A DNA stretch of 64,000 nt from positions 1-64,000 of the forward strand of contig CAZTOW010000035.1 of NCBI GenBank assembly GCA_964615375.1, in the 5' to 3' direction. Positions 28,223 through 36,786 of this stretch are shown piece after piece (within the stretch, counting starts at the first letter, position 1; each line of letters begins with the position of its first letter). Under the pieces are notes generated by a model. The model was given only the letters and a program-made list of their open reading frames with translations, was not told the origin of the DNA and did no database searches. This stretch comes from CAZKWG01 sp964615375 (GTDB lineage: Bacteria > Myxococcota_A > UBA796 > CAZKWG01). The position numbers and the translations under genes were made by a program.

Positions 28223-29187
28223 TGGCCTGGGACCGCCCGAGCGCCAGCCTGCTGGAGACCATCGGCCAAACCCCGCTCGTGCCGCTGCGGCGGATCGGCG
28301 CCGGGCTGCCCGTGCCCGTGCTCGTGAAATGCGAGCACATGAACCCCGGCGGCTCGATCAAGGACCGGCTCGCGCTGGCCATCGTGGATGATGCCGAGGC
28401 GCGCGGGATCCTGCGACCGGGGATGACGCTGATCGAGGCGACGGCGGGCAACACCGGGGTCGGACTCGCGCTGGTGGCCGCCGCGCGCGGCTACGGGCTC
28501 GTGTGCGTGATGCCCGAGAAGATGTCGGCGGACAAGCGCGTCTGTCTCGCCATGCTCGGGGCGGAGGTCGTGATCACGCCGAACGCCCCTCCATCCGACC
28601 CCCGCAACTTCCGCAACGTGGCCGCCCGGATGGCCCAGGACAAGGGCTGGTTTCTCGCCGACCAGTTCAACAACCCGGCCAACGTGCGTGTTCACGAGCA
28701 GACGACAGGCGCCGAGATCCTGGCGCAGACCGGCGGACGGGTCGGCGCCTTCGTCGCGGGCGCGGGAACCGGGGGCACGATCTCGGGCGTCGGACGCCGG
28801 TTGAAAGCGGCCTGTCCGGGTGTGCGCGTGGTGCTGGCGGACCCCGTGGGCTCGGCGCTGGCAGACTGGGTCGAGACGGGTACGCTCGGACTCGACGGCG
28901 CCTACGCGGTCGAGGGCATCGGCGCGAGCGAGCCGCCTGGAAACCTGCACCGGGAGGTCATCGACGCCGCCGAGCGCGTCAGCGACGCCGAGAGCTTCGC
29001 GATGGTCCGGCGCCTGGTCCGCGAGGAGGGCCTGCTGGTCGGTGGGTCCTCGGGGACGAACGTGGTCGCCGCGCTGCGCGTGGCGGCGCGCGGCGGGCTG
29101 GATGGCCCCGTGGTCACCGTGATGGCCGACGGCTGGGATCGCTACCGCGCGAAGTCTTGGATGCAGGAGATCTTCGGGGAGACGTGA
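28219..29187 (+). CDS. PLP-dependent cysteine synthase-like enzyme
   Basis: A 322-residue fold-type II PLP enzyme with ATG 28219 in an ATGA overlap. Lys48 in MNPGGSIKDR is the PLP Schiff-base residue; EATAGNTGVGLA binds the substrate carboxylate, GAGTGGTISG (181-190) the cofactor phosphate, and VGGSSGTN is near the pyridine-N site. Length fits CysK/CysM or the catalytic core of cystathionine beta-synthase; the CBS regulatory domains are absent. It would fix sulfide or a related thiol onto O-acetylserine or serine, the sink of this sulfur operon. Confidence 0.85.
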   Translation: MMAWDRPSASLLETIGQTPLVPLRRIGAGLPVPVLVKCEHMNPGGSIKDRLALAIVDDAEARGILRPGMTLIEATAGNTGVGLALVAAARGYGLVCVMPEKMSADKRVCLAMLGAEVVITPNAPPSDPRNFRNVAARMAQDKGWFLADQFNNPANVRVHEQTTGAEILAQTGGRVGAFVAGAGTGGTISGVGRRLKAACPGVRVVLADPVGSALADWVETGTLGLDGAYAVEGIGASEPPGNLHREVIDAAERVSDAESFAMVRRLVREEGLLVGGSSGTNVVAALRVAARGGLDGPVVTVMADGWDRYRAKSWMQEIFGET

Positions 29188-29449
29188 TCCGGCGCCGCCC
29201 TTGCCTCCTGACCCCGCGATCCGGTAGCGCATCCTTACGGGCCCCTCCGACGACGCCGAGGCCGCGCTCGCCGCCGTGGGCGTCGCCCAGAAGGGCGTCG
29301 CCATCAACGCCATCAATGTGTCCCCTGCGAGCGCCCGCGCCCTGGAGGGCCAGCGCACCTGGATCGACACCCGCGCCGCGCGCGCCGAGGTAGCCACCGC
29401 GACACAGGCATGGTAGAACGTCGGTGTTAGAGGTCTGGAGGATCTTCCC
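29188..29449 (+). other. Intergenic region with a possible gene remnant
   Basis: In this 262-base gap the frame 29228-29416 is open and reads like coding sequence (VGVAQKGVAINAINVSPA, then RTWIDTRAARAEVATATQAW and a TAG stop), but an in-frame TAG at 29225 precedes it and the only start is GTG 29276 (46 codons). It may be the 3' remnant of a lost gene. No promoter or terminator stands out. Confidence 0.35.
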
Positions 29450-29818
29450 TTGTTTCCACAGGACTGGCCTGCCAACTGCCCACCGCCGGACGCGGAAGAC
29501 TGCAACGGTGTCGTCTTCCGCATCATCGCCGGCGCAGCGCCGACAAGCGAGGACTTCGAGAGTTACGCCGAGCGTGGCCTCGCGCCGGATGCTTCGCCCT
29601 GCCGTCGACTGGGCGTCTCGGTCTACCGCACACGGCGCGAAGCATGCCATCAGCTCGCGCTTCGCCCCCATCTCGGCGCTGGGGTGTCCGAAGGGGCCCT
29701 GCTCCCACAACACGGCAGGATGAAGCTCACGAGTCCCAGCACAGGCCATGTCTGTTGGTGGCCAGCTCATGGCGCCGTGCGATCATCGTTGTTCGGTCAG
29801 GGGGAGCCATGTCGGTGA
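29450..29818 (+). CDS. Unknown small protein, first of a pair
   Basis: A 122-residue protein from TTG 29450, supported by GGAGGA seven bases upstream. It opens with FPQDWPANCPPPDAEDC and contains a compact alpha/beta part (GVVFRIIAGAAPTSEDFESY, GVSVYRTRREACHQLA), then a C-terminal CWWPAHGAVRSSLF. No signal or membrane segment. It overlaps the next gene by ten bases, so the two are coupled. The pairing of a small basic protein with a larger partner in an otherwise unrelated location suggests a two-gene conflict or accessory module. I do not recognise a family with certainty. Confidence 0.6.
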   Translation: MFPQDWPANCPPPDAEDCNGVVFRIIAGAAPTSEDFESYAERGLAPDASPCRRLGVSVYRTRREACHQLALRPHLGAGVSEGALLPQHGRMKLTSPSTGHVCWWPAHGAVRSSLFGQGEPCR

Positions 29819-30963
29819 TCACGCCCAGGCACGGCCGACCGCTGGACATCGCGCTCCTCGGTTCACCGGAGGCCGAAGAGATCCTCTGCGAAGCGGAGAT
29901 CCCCTTCGTCTACACGCTGCGCTCCGCATTCGGGGAGCGCCTGATCGCCTATGTGACCGACGAGATCCCGTCGACGCGGTGGGTGGTGCTCGCACCCTGC
30001 TCCGATACGACCCTCGACGAGCTGCGCACGGGGCGCCGCGCGCTACGCGAGGTGCTCACGGGGTCCTGGATGTGGCTCGCAGCGCTCCAACCCGGGCGTG
30101 GATGGACGACCGCGTGGGCGATCTCCGTGGACGATCTCCCTCCTGAGCACCTGCCGCTCCCAGGGACGACGCTCTTCGCCGAGGCCGAAGGCGAGGCCGT
30201 GCTCGCGGTACGAGCTGTGGGCGAGCACATCGGGCGGACCAGCACGCCCGCCAGTGTGGTCGCCTATGTGGCGGACGCGGCGCGCAAGGCCCTGAAAGGC
30301 GTGCTCGAGTTCGTGCAGGAGCGTGGAGGGACGGGCCGTCCACCGGACGAGCTGCGCGCGCTGTATGACCTTCCCGTCCAGCAGTTCGCCTTTCGCAGCT
30401 TCGAGATCAGCTTCGCCGCGCCAGAGTGCGCGCAGCAGGATGCCACCTTGGACCGGGCCATCGAGCTCTTGCGCCGGGGGCTCAACTGGGCGCAGAACAC
30501 GGGAGATGCTCCATTCTCCGCGACCTCCGACGAGGAGCGCAGGGCCGTCCTGGAGGCCGTCGGCGGGCTCACTCCTCCGGGCACGGGCGTCATTGAGGCC
30601 ATTGAGGTGAAGGGGCTCTGGATGGCGAGCACGCCCGTGCGCCTGCCTCGCGCCGCCCGAAGGCGCGTGCAAAGCGAGCTTCGTAAGCTCAAGTCCGAGC
30701 GGACGCTCTCCATCACAGGCAGGATCCGGGAGCTCGACAAGGACAACCAGTCCTTCATCCTCCGCAACCCGCCCGGAGGCGGAGACGTGCGGGCCGTCTT
30801 CTCGGATGAGCTCTACGACGATGTGCTGGACTACTTCAACAACGACGACCTGGTCCTGATCGTCGGCGTTGAGCGCGCCGGCAAGGTCCATGTTGCTGCG
30901 GTTGGAAGGGCACCGTCAGAGGGCTTCAGGGCCCCGAGTGAGACCACGGACGCGGGAGAGTAG
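29809..30963 (+). CDS. DUF6575-like hypothetical protein
   Basis: A 384-residue protein from ATG 29809 behind GGGGAG. The N-terminal 75 residues (FVYTLRSAFGERLIAYVTDE, WVVLAPCSDTTLDELRTGRRAL) resemble the DUF6575 group found in accessory regions. The middle is helical and contains a second domain. The C-terminal segment VFSDELYDDVLDYFNNDDLVLIVGVERAGKVHV looks like a small OB- or SH3-like beta barrel. No catalytic motif is seen. Translationally coupled to the 122-residue protein before it. Function unknown. Confidence 0.6.
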   Translation: MSVITPRHGRPLDIALLGSPEAEEILCEAEIPFVYTLRSAFGERLIAYVTDEIPSTRWVVLAPCSDTTLDELRTGRRALREVLTGSWMWLAALQPGRGWTTAWAISVDDLPPEHLPLPGTTLFAEAEGEAVLAVRAVGEHIGRTSTPASVVAYVADAARKALKGVLEFVQERGGTGRPPDELRALYDLPVQQFAFRSFEISFAAPECAQQDATLDRAIELLRRGLNWAQNTGDAPFSATSDEERRAVLEAVGGLTPPGTGVIEAIEVKGLWMASTPVRLPRAARRRVQSELRKLKSERTLSITGRIRELDKDNQSFILRNPPGGGDVRAVFSDELYDDVLDYFNNDDLVLIVGVERAGKVHVAAVGRAPSEGFRAPSETTDAGE

Positions 30964-31144
30964 GCACCGCGGAGCTGTTCAGCGCTGCCAGCCCGACCGC
31001 CTCGACGAGCAGCCCGAGATCGAGCCAGACGCCGAGGCGGAGCGTCCCGAAGAGCGCGTAGTAGGTGGCCGCGCCCGCGAGCAGCCTCGCCTGTCCACGT
31101 CCTCCCGGGACTCCATCTGGACGCACCCAGGGCGGTCGTATAGG
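30964..31144 (-). other. Gap with possible membrane-protein remnant
   Basis: This 181-base gap is open in reverse (stop at 30926) and reads AGAATYYALFGTLRLGVWLD and LGLLVEAVGLAALNSS, which is hydrophobic and unlike a random shadow frame. No start or ribosome-binding site is present and the 3' end runs into the previous gene. It could be the remnant of a transporter. No promoter is evident for the downstream metal operon. Confidence 0.3.
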
Positions 31145-31504
31145 ATGATCGTCGTGTTCCGCCTCTGCCAGATGCTGCTCGTCCTCACCGTCTGCTTCGC
31201 GATGGTCAGCTCGGCCGTCGGGCGCTTCGTCCCCTGCTGCGACGACGAGGCGGAGCACGTAGCGGCACAAGACGAGCACCAGCAGACCTCCACCCCAGAG
31301 GCCGTGGCCGATCAGGACCACCCCGACCGCTGTGACTCTGGCTGCCTGGCCTGCTGCGCGTGCTGCCAGTCAGCACCGGCCGTGGTCCCCAGCCCATCGG
31401 CGCTCGCCTTCGTGTACGCGAGGCCGCTCGACTCCGCCCACGTCGTGCCGACCCCCAGCTCCCCCGATCCCGAGGAACGACTCCAGGTCCCGAAAGCGGC
31501 GTAG
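31145..31504 (+). CDS. Secreted Cys/His-rich protein
   Basis: A 119-residue protein from ATG 31145. An N-terminal hydrophobic segment (FRLCQMLLVLTVCFAMVSSAV) is a signal peptide or anchor. The mature part holds many soft-metal ligands: FVPCCDDEAEH, DEHQQ, DHPDRCDSGCLACCACC. It precedes lipoprotein, adaptor and pump genes of an RND metal exporter, so it may be a periplasmic metal buffer or sensor. There is no clear Shine-Dalgarno, and no family is recognised. Confidence 0.6.
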   Translation: MIVVFRLCQMLLVLTVCFAMVSSAVGRFVPCCDDEAEHVAAQDEHQQTSTPEAVADQDHPDRCDSGCLACCACCQSAPAVVPSPSALAFVYARPLDSAHVVPTPSSPDPEERLQVPKAA

Positions 31505-31546
31505 CTAGGTTCTATTGCCGCAATCCTCACCTTCAAGGAGTCTTCC

Positions 31547-31846
31547 ATGTGGATCCTGCTTTTTGTGCTCGCGTGCTCGACCTCCGAGCCCGCCGCGCCC
31601 CCCTCTGCCGCCAGCGCGGCCTCCTCCCAGCCACACGCCGCCGCCGACGTGGTCCCTGGCTCGCATGAGGACTGGTGCGCCGAGCACGCCGTCCCCGAGT
31701 CGCAGTGTACCCGCTGCAACCCCTCACTCTCGGCCGCCTTCAAGGCGACGGGCGACTGGTGCGAGGAGCACACGCTCCCCGAGTCCCAGTGCCTCAAGTG
31801 CAACCCCGAGCTGAAGATCGAGCGCCCGCCCAAGCAGGGAGGGTGA
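31547..31846 (+). CDS. Metal-binding lipoprotein with WCxEH repeats
   Basis: A 99-residue lipoprotein (VLACST, Cys10) from ATG 31547 behind AAGGAG. After an Ala/Ser-rich spacer it carries two copies of a Cys/His unit: WCAEHAVPESQCTRCNPSL and WCEEHTLPESQCLKCNPEL, each with four possible ligands (Cys, His, Cys, Cys). The same double unit forms the N-terminus of the adaptor encoded next (31850). It probably hands metal to the pump adaptor, like CusF does for CusB, but through a thiol-rich module. Confidence 0.8.
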   Translation: MWILLFVLACSTSEPAAPPSAASAASSQPHAAADVVPGSHEDWCAEHAVPESQCTRCNPSLSAAFKATGDWCEEHTLPESQCLKCNPELKIERPPKQGG

Positions 31847-31849
31847 CCG

Positions 31850-33208
31850 ATGCGTGTTTGGATCATCGCCAGCTTCCTGCTGGCCAGCTCGGGGTGCGCC
31901 CGGGATCCGCAGGCGTCGAGCGAGGCCAGCGCGGCGGTCGCGGCTGACCCGGCCGCGGCCTCGGCGGAGGGTCTCTGCGCCGAGCATGGCGTGCTTCAGG
32001 CCGTGTGCCCGAAGTGCAACCCGGCCCTGGCCGCCGTGTTCAAGGCGAAAGGGGACTGGTGCGAAGAGCACGGGTTCGCCGAGTCTTTCTGCCCGCTCTG
32101 TCACCCGGAGCTCGGGGGGCGTCCGGCCGTGGACGTGTCGTCCGGGCCCAAGGACGGCGCGCCCGCGGATCGGACGAAGGTCCGCTTCAAGACCCGCGAG
32201 ACCGCCCGGCTCGCGGGCATCGAGACGGTGCCGGCGGTCGAGGCGCCCCGGGAGGAGACCGTCTCGGCGTTCGCGCGGGTCGTGTACGACGCCTCGAAGG
32301 TGGCGCTCGTCAGCGCTCCCGTGCCCGGCCTCGTCTCCGAGATCCGCGCCGACGTGGGCGCGCGCGTTCGGCGCGGGGAGCCGCTGGCGGTGATCCAGAG
32401 CGCCACCATCGGCGCGGGTCGGTCGCAGCAGGAGGCGACCCGCTCGCGCGTGGTCGCGGCGGAGCTGAACCTGCAACGCCAGCAGAACCTGCTGGCCGCA
32501 GGCGTGAGCTCCGCTCGCCAGGTCCAGGAGGCGGAGCAGGCGCTCGCCAGCGCGGCCGCGGAGCTCGCGGCGCTCCAGAGCCAGCTCGGCCTGGTCGGGG
32601 GCGGGAGCGCGAGTGCTTACACGCTCGTGGCGCCGCTGTCTGGGGAGGTCACGCGACGGGAGGTCAGCCTCGGCCTGGGCGTCGAGGACGGGGCGCCGCT
32701 CTTCGAGATCGTCGACGCCAGCACGATGTGGGTCGAGCTCGACGTGCCTGAGGCGGAGCTCGCCCGGATCGCGGTGGGGAACAAGGCCACCCTGGAGCTC
32801 GACACCTTCCCCGATCGCGCCTTCGAGGGCACGATCTCGTACATCGCGCCCGCGATCTCGGTCGAGACCCGCACGGCGCTGGCGCGGATGTCGATCCAGA
32901 ACGAGGACCGTGCGCTCCGCGGCAACATGGTCGGAACGGGCCATATCGCCGTGACGGACGCTGCGCCCATGGTCATCGTGCCGGCCGCCTCCGTCCAGCA
33001 GGCAAAGGGGGTCGAGCTCGTCTTCGTCCGTCTGGCCGAGGACGAGTACGAGGCCCGCCGGGTCAAGGTGCGCTCGCGCCAGGGCGACGAGGTCCGCCTC
33101 GCCGAGGGCGTCCTTCCTGGCGAGCCCGTCGTCACCGCCGGCAGCTTCATGCTCAAGACCGAGACCCTCAAGGACAGCATCGGCGCCGGCTGCTGCGACG
33201 TGGAGTAG
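31850..33208 (+). CDS. RND efflux periplasmic adaptor (CusB/CzcB-like)
   Basis: A 452-residue membrane-fusion protein from ATG 31850 with GGGAGGG upstream. Lipobox ASSGCARD (C16). Residues 42-90 hold the Cys/His double unit (LCAEHGVLQAVCPKCNP and WCEEHGFAESFCPLCHP). Then comes the usual adaptor order: beta-barrel/lipoyl half (VSAPVPGLVSEIRADVG), a helical hairpin (RSQQEATRSRVVAAELNLQR), second lipoyl half (TLVAPLSGEVTRREVSLG), beta-barrel and membrane-proximal domain. It ends in GAGCCDVE, another Cys pair. Links the pump at 33213 to an outer-membrane channel; no such channel gene lies in this operon, so one from elsewhere (for example 44882) must be shared. Confidence 0.9.
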   Translation: MRVWIIASFLLASSGCARDPQASSEASAAVAADPAAASAEGLCAEHGVLQAVCPKCNPALAAVFKAKGDWCEEHGFAESFCPLCHPELGGRPAVDVSSGPKDGAPADRTKVRFKTRETARLAGIETVPAVEAPREETVSAFARVVYDASKVALVSAPVPGLVSEIRADVGARVRRGEPLAVIQSATIGAGRSQQEATRSRVVAAELNLQRQQNLLAAGVSSARQVQEAEQALASAAAELAALQSQLGLVGGGSASAYTLVAPLSGEVTRREVSLGLGVEDGAPLFEIVDASTMWVELDVPEAELARIAVGNKATLELDTFPDRAFEGTISYIAPAISVETRTALARMSIQNEDRALRGNMVGTGHIAVTDAAPMVIVPAASVQQAKGVELVFVRLAEDEYEARRVKVRSRQGDEVRLAEGVLPGEPVVTAGSFMLKTETLKDSIGAGCCDVE

Positions 33209-33212
33209 GCCG

Positions 33213-36200
33213 ATGATGCCCCTGTTGAACGCCATCATCCGATGGTCGCTGGAGCACAGGGCGGCGGTCGTCGTGGGCTGGGTCGCCGTCGCCATCGCCG
33301 GCGTGATCTCCTTTCTGCGGCTCCCGATGGACGCCTTCCCGGACACGACCCCGGTCCAGGTCCAGGTCAACGCCACCGCACCCGCGCTCGCGCCGCTGGA
33401 GGTGGAGCGCCAGGTGACCATCCCCATCGAGGCCGCGCTCTCGGGCCTCCCTGACCTCGAAGAGGTGCGCTCGATCTCGAAGTTCGGGTTCTCGCAGGTC
33501 ACCCTGGTCTTCGAGGAGGGGTCGGACCTGTGGCGGGCGCGCCAGACCGTAGCTGAGCGGCTCAGCAGCGTGGAGCTCCACGCCGGCATCGACCGGCCCC
33601 AGCTCGGCCCCGTCGCCACCGGGCTCGGCGAGGTCTTTCACTACCTCGTCGAGGGAGAGGGCAGGTCGCTCGCCGAGCTTCGGACGATTCAGGACTGGAT
33701 CGTGGGGCCTCAGCTCCGCTCGGTGCCAGGCGTCGCCGAGGTCAACACCTGGGGGGGCGACGAGCGCCGCGTCGAGGTGGTGGTCGATCCGAAGGACCTC
33801 CAGAAGTACGGCCTCTCGCTCGATGTGCTGGTCGAGGCGCTGGAGGAGAACAACCTCAACGTCGGCGGCGGCTCGATGGACGCGGCCGGCGAGGCGACGC
33901 TGGTGCAGGGCATCGGCGTGCTCACGACGCTCGGGAGCGTCGAGCGGGTGGTCGTCGCCTCCCACGGGGGCGTGCCCGTCCGTGTGGGGGACCTCGCGAA
34001 GGTCCAGGAGGGACGCGAGATCCGGCGCGGCGCCGTGACCGCGGACGGTCAGGGCGAGGCGGTGCTGGGGCTGGGCTTCATGCTCATGGGCGAGAACAGC
34101 CACGACGTGACCACGCGGCTGGAGCTCCGCCTCGACGAGGTCCGCAAGTCGCTGCCGGAGGGCGTTCACCTGGACACCGTCTACGAGCGCACGACCCTGG
34201 TGGACCAGGTGCTCCACACCGTCGAGAAGAACCTGTTCGAAGGCGCCCTGCTGGTGGTCGCGGTCATCTTCGCCTTCCTCGGCAACTGGCGCGCCGGGCT
34301 CATCGTCGCCTCCGCCATCCCGCTGTCGATGCTCTTCGCGGGCAGCCTCATGCTGCGGGCCGGCATCGCCGGCAGCCTGATGAGCCTCGGCGCCATCGAC
34401 TTCGGCCTGCTCGTCGACAGCGCCATCATCCAGGTGGAGAACGCCGTACGTCGGCTGGGAGAGGCCGGCGGCAAGAGCCGGCTCGACGTGGTGCGCGAGG
34501 CGGCCGTCGAGGTGCTGGCGCCGACGATGTTCGGCCAGCTCGTGATCATCGTGGTCTACCTGCCGATCCTGACCCTGGAGGGCATTGAGGGCCGGCTCTT
34601 CCGGCCCATGGCGCTCACCGTCGTCTTCGCCCTGCTTGGCGCCACGGTGGCCTCGATCACGCTCATCCCGGTGCTGTCGAGCCTGTTCCTCCCGCGAGGG
34701 GGCGAAGATCACGACAACGCGCTGGTGCGGACCTTGAAGCGCCTGTATCGGCCCGTGGTGCATCGCGCCTTGAACGCGCCTGGCGTCGTGCTCGGGCTGG
34801 CGCTGCTGGTGCTGGCCAACGCCGCATTCCTGGCGTCGCGGCTCGGCTCCGAGTTCATCCCGCGCCTCGGCGAGGGCACGATCGTCATCAACACCGTGCG
34901 CCTCGCCAGCGTGTCGCTGGACGAGTCGGTCCGATACGGCACGCAGATCGAGCGCGCGATCCTGGAGAAGTTCCCTGACGAGGTCGCGCGCGTGTGGACG
35001 AGGACCGGCACGGCCGAGGTCGCGACCGACCCCATGGGCACGGAGCTGTCGGACATCTTCGTGATGCTCAAGCCGCGCGAAGGGTGGAGCCGCGCCGAGA
35101 CCCAGGCCGCGCTGGTCGAGGCGATGCAGGCCGAGCTCTCGGTCCTGCCCGGCATGCGCATGGTGTTCACGCAGCCCATCGAGATGCGCGTCAACGAGAT
35201 GATCGCTGGCATCCGCGCGGATGTCGGGATCAAGCTCTTCGGGGACGACCTGGAGCTGCTCCGACAGAAGGCACGGGAGATCGAGGTGATCGTGAAGGCG
35301 GCGCCCGGGGCGGCCGACGTGTTCACCGAGCAGATGACGGGGCTGCCGACGCTTCGGGTGGAGGTGGATCCCGACGCCATCGCCCGCTATGGCATCCCGG
35401 CGCATCAGGTCCTCGACGTGGTCGAGGCGCTCGGCGGGCGCGAGGTCGGGGAGATCCAGGAGGGCGAGCGGCGCTTCCCCATCGCCGTCCGCATCGACCC
35501 CCGCTACCAGGAGCCCGGAGAGCTCGCGCGGCTGCTGGTCACGACGCCGACGGGCGAGCGGCTCCCCCTCGCCACGCTGGCGGACCTGGTCGTCGCCGAG
35601 GGACCCTCCACCATCCAGCGCGAGTGGGCGCGGCGGCGCATCGTCGTGCAGGCCAACGTGCGCGGGCGGGACGTCGGGAGCTTCGTCCGCGAGATCGGAG
35701 GGGCCATCGACGAAAAGGTCGAGCTGCCACCCGGCTACTTCGTGCGCTTCGGCGGGCAGTTCGAGAACCTCGAGCGCGCGGAGAAGCGGCTGATGGTCGT
35801 CGTCCCCGTGGCGCTGGGGCTCATCTTCGCGTTGCTGTACGCGACCTATGGGCGCGTCGTCGACGCCGCCCGTGTGTTCACGGGCGTGCCCTTCGCGGCC
35901 GTCGGCGGCGTCGCGGCGCTGTGGCTGCGCGACATGCCCTTCAGCGTGTCCGCCGCCGTGGGCTTCGTGGCGCTCTCGGGTGTCTCGGTGCTGGGCGACA
36001 TGGTCCTGGTGTCCACGATCCGGCGCAACCTGGAGGCGGGCCTGGAGCTGCGCGCCGCGGTCGAGAAGGCGGCGGAGGAGCGCCTCCGACCCGTGCTGAT
36101 GACGGCGCTCGTCGCGAGCTTCGGGTTCATCCCGATGGCGTTGAACACAGGGATCGGGGCCGAGGTTCAGCGTCCGCTCGCGACGGTGGTGATCGGCGGC

Positions 36201-36272
36201 CTGTTCTCGTCGACCGTGCTCACGCTCGTGGTCCTCCCCGTGCTCTACACGGTGCTTCGGAGGCGCGGATGA
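33213..36272 (+). CDS. Heavy-metal RND efflux pump (CusA/CzcA-like)
   Basis: A 1019-residue inner-membrane pump from ATG 33213 (ATG 33216 also possible). Twelve helices with two large periplasmic loops. The fourth helix reads AIDFGLLVDSAIIQVEN, with the Asp-x5-Asp-x6-Glu triad of heavy-metal RND pumps needed for proton coupling. N-terminal PMDAFPDTTPVQVQV and the motif VTIPIEAALSGLP are family typical. Length matches. It exports periplasmic or cytoplasmic metal using the proton gradient, working with the adaptor at 31850. Cu(I)/Ag(I) versus Zn/Cd/Co specificity cannot be fixed from the motifs read here. Ends in an ATGA overlap with a thioredoxin-like gene. Confidence 0.95.
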   Translation: MMPLLNAIIRWSLEHRAAVVVGWVAVAIAGVISFLRLPMDAFPDTTPVQVQVNATAPALAPLEVERQVTIPIEAALSGLPDLEEVRSISKFGFSQVTLVFEEGSDLWRARQTVAERLSSVELHAGIDRPQLGPVATGLGEVFHYLVEGEGRSLAELRTIQDWIVGPQLRSVPGVAEVNTWGGDERRVEVVVDPKDLQKYGLSLDVLVEALEENNLNVGGGSMDAAGEATLVQGIGVLTTLGSVERVVVASHGGVPVRVGDLAKVQEGREIRRGAVTADGQGEAVLGLGFMLMGENSHDVTTRLELRLDEVRKSLPEGVHLDTVYERTTLVDQVLHTVEKNLFEGALLVVAVIFAFLGNWRAGLIVASAIPLSMLFAGSLMLRAGIAGSLMSLGAIDFGLLVDSAIIQVENAVRRLGEAGGKSRLDVVREAAVEVLAPTMFGQLVIIVVYLPILTLEGIEGRLFRPMALTVVFALLGATVASITLIPVLSSLFLPRGGEDHDNALVRTLKRLYRPVVHRALNAPGVVLGLALLVLANAAFLASRLGSEFIPRLGEGTIVINTVRLASVSLDESVRYGTQIERAILEKFPDEVARVWTRTGTAEVATDPMGTELSDIFVMLKPREGWSRAETQAALVEAMQAELSVLPGMRMVFTQPIEMRVNEMIAGIRADVGIKLFGDDLELLRQKAREIEVIVKAAPGAADVFTEQMTGLPTLRVEVDPDAIARYGIPAHQVLDVVEALGGREVGEIQEGERRFPIAVRIDPRYQEPGELARLLVTTPTGERLPLATLADLVVAEGPSTIQREWARRRIVVQANVRGRDVGSFVREIGGAIDEKVELPPGYFVRFGGQFENLERAEKRLMVVVPVALGLIFALLYATYGRVVDAARVFTGVPFAAVGGVAALWLRDMPFSVSAAVGFVALSGVSVLGDMVLVSTIRRNLEAGLELRAAVEKAAEERLRPVLMTALVASFGFIPMALNTGIGAEVQRPLATVVIGGLFSSTVLTLVVLPVLYTVLRRRG

Positions 36273-36769
36273 AGCGGCTCGCGCTCCTGCTGGCTGTCCA
36301 GGTCGCGCTCGTCGCGGTCTGGCTCCTCGTGGAGCGCGGGCGGGAGCCCGAGCCTCCGTTCGCTGCGGAGCGCCTCGATGAGCCCGCGCCGCCGCTCGCG
36401 GTGGAGCTGAGGGGCCTTGCGGTGACAGCCGTGGAGTTCGGCGATCAACCGCTGCTCGTCCACTTCTGGGCGACCTGGTGCGTCCCCTGCCGGGAGGAGC
36501 TGCCGAGCCTGCTTCAGGCCGCGCGCGCCACCGACCTGCGTCTGCTCGCGCTCACCGACGAAGACTGGCCGGTGATCGAGACCTTCTTCGCCGGGCAGGT
36601 CCCCGAGGAGGTGGCGCGGGATCCGGGCGGGGAGGCTCGGACGCGCTTCCGGGTCTCGGGGCTGCCCGACACCTTCGTCTTGCGCGACGACGGTCGCGTG
36701 ATCGCGCGCGTCGGCGGCGCTCGCGACTGGTCTCGACGAGGCGCACGAGAATTCCTCTCACAGTTTTAG
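36269..36769 (+). CDS. TlpA-like thioredoxin-fold protein
   Basis: A 166-residue protein with ATG 36269 overlapping the pump stop. An N-terminal hydrophobic anchor (LALLLAVQVALVAVWLLV) places the domain in the periplasm. The active site is FWATWCVPCREELPSL, the WCxPC of TlpA/ResA-type reductases, with the cis-proline in VSGLPDTFVLRDDG. It probably keeps the many Cys ligands of this operon's secreted proteins reduced, or helps mature a cytochrome. Confidence 0.9.
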   Translation: MKRLALLLAVQVALVAVWLLVERGREPEPPFAAERLDEPAPPLAVELRGLAVTAVEFGDQPLLVHFWATWCVPCREELPSLLQAARATDLRLLALTDEDWPVIETFFAGQVPEEVARDPGGEARTRFRVSGLPDTFVLRDDGRVIARVGGARDWSRRGAREFLSQF

Positions 36770-36786
36770 TCTTCAACCAACCGCGA

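Noticed and set aside
29114..29770. Minus-strand frame over the gap after the cysteine synthase
   Set aside because: Runs opposite two better-supported plus-strand features and lacks motifs.
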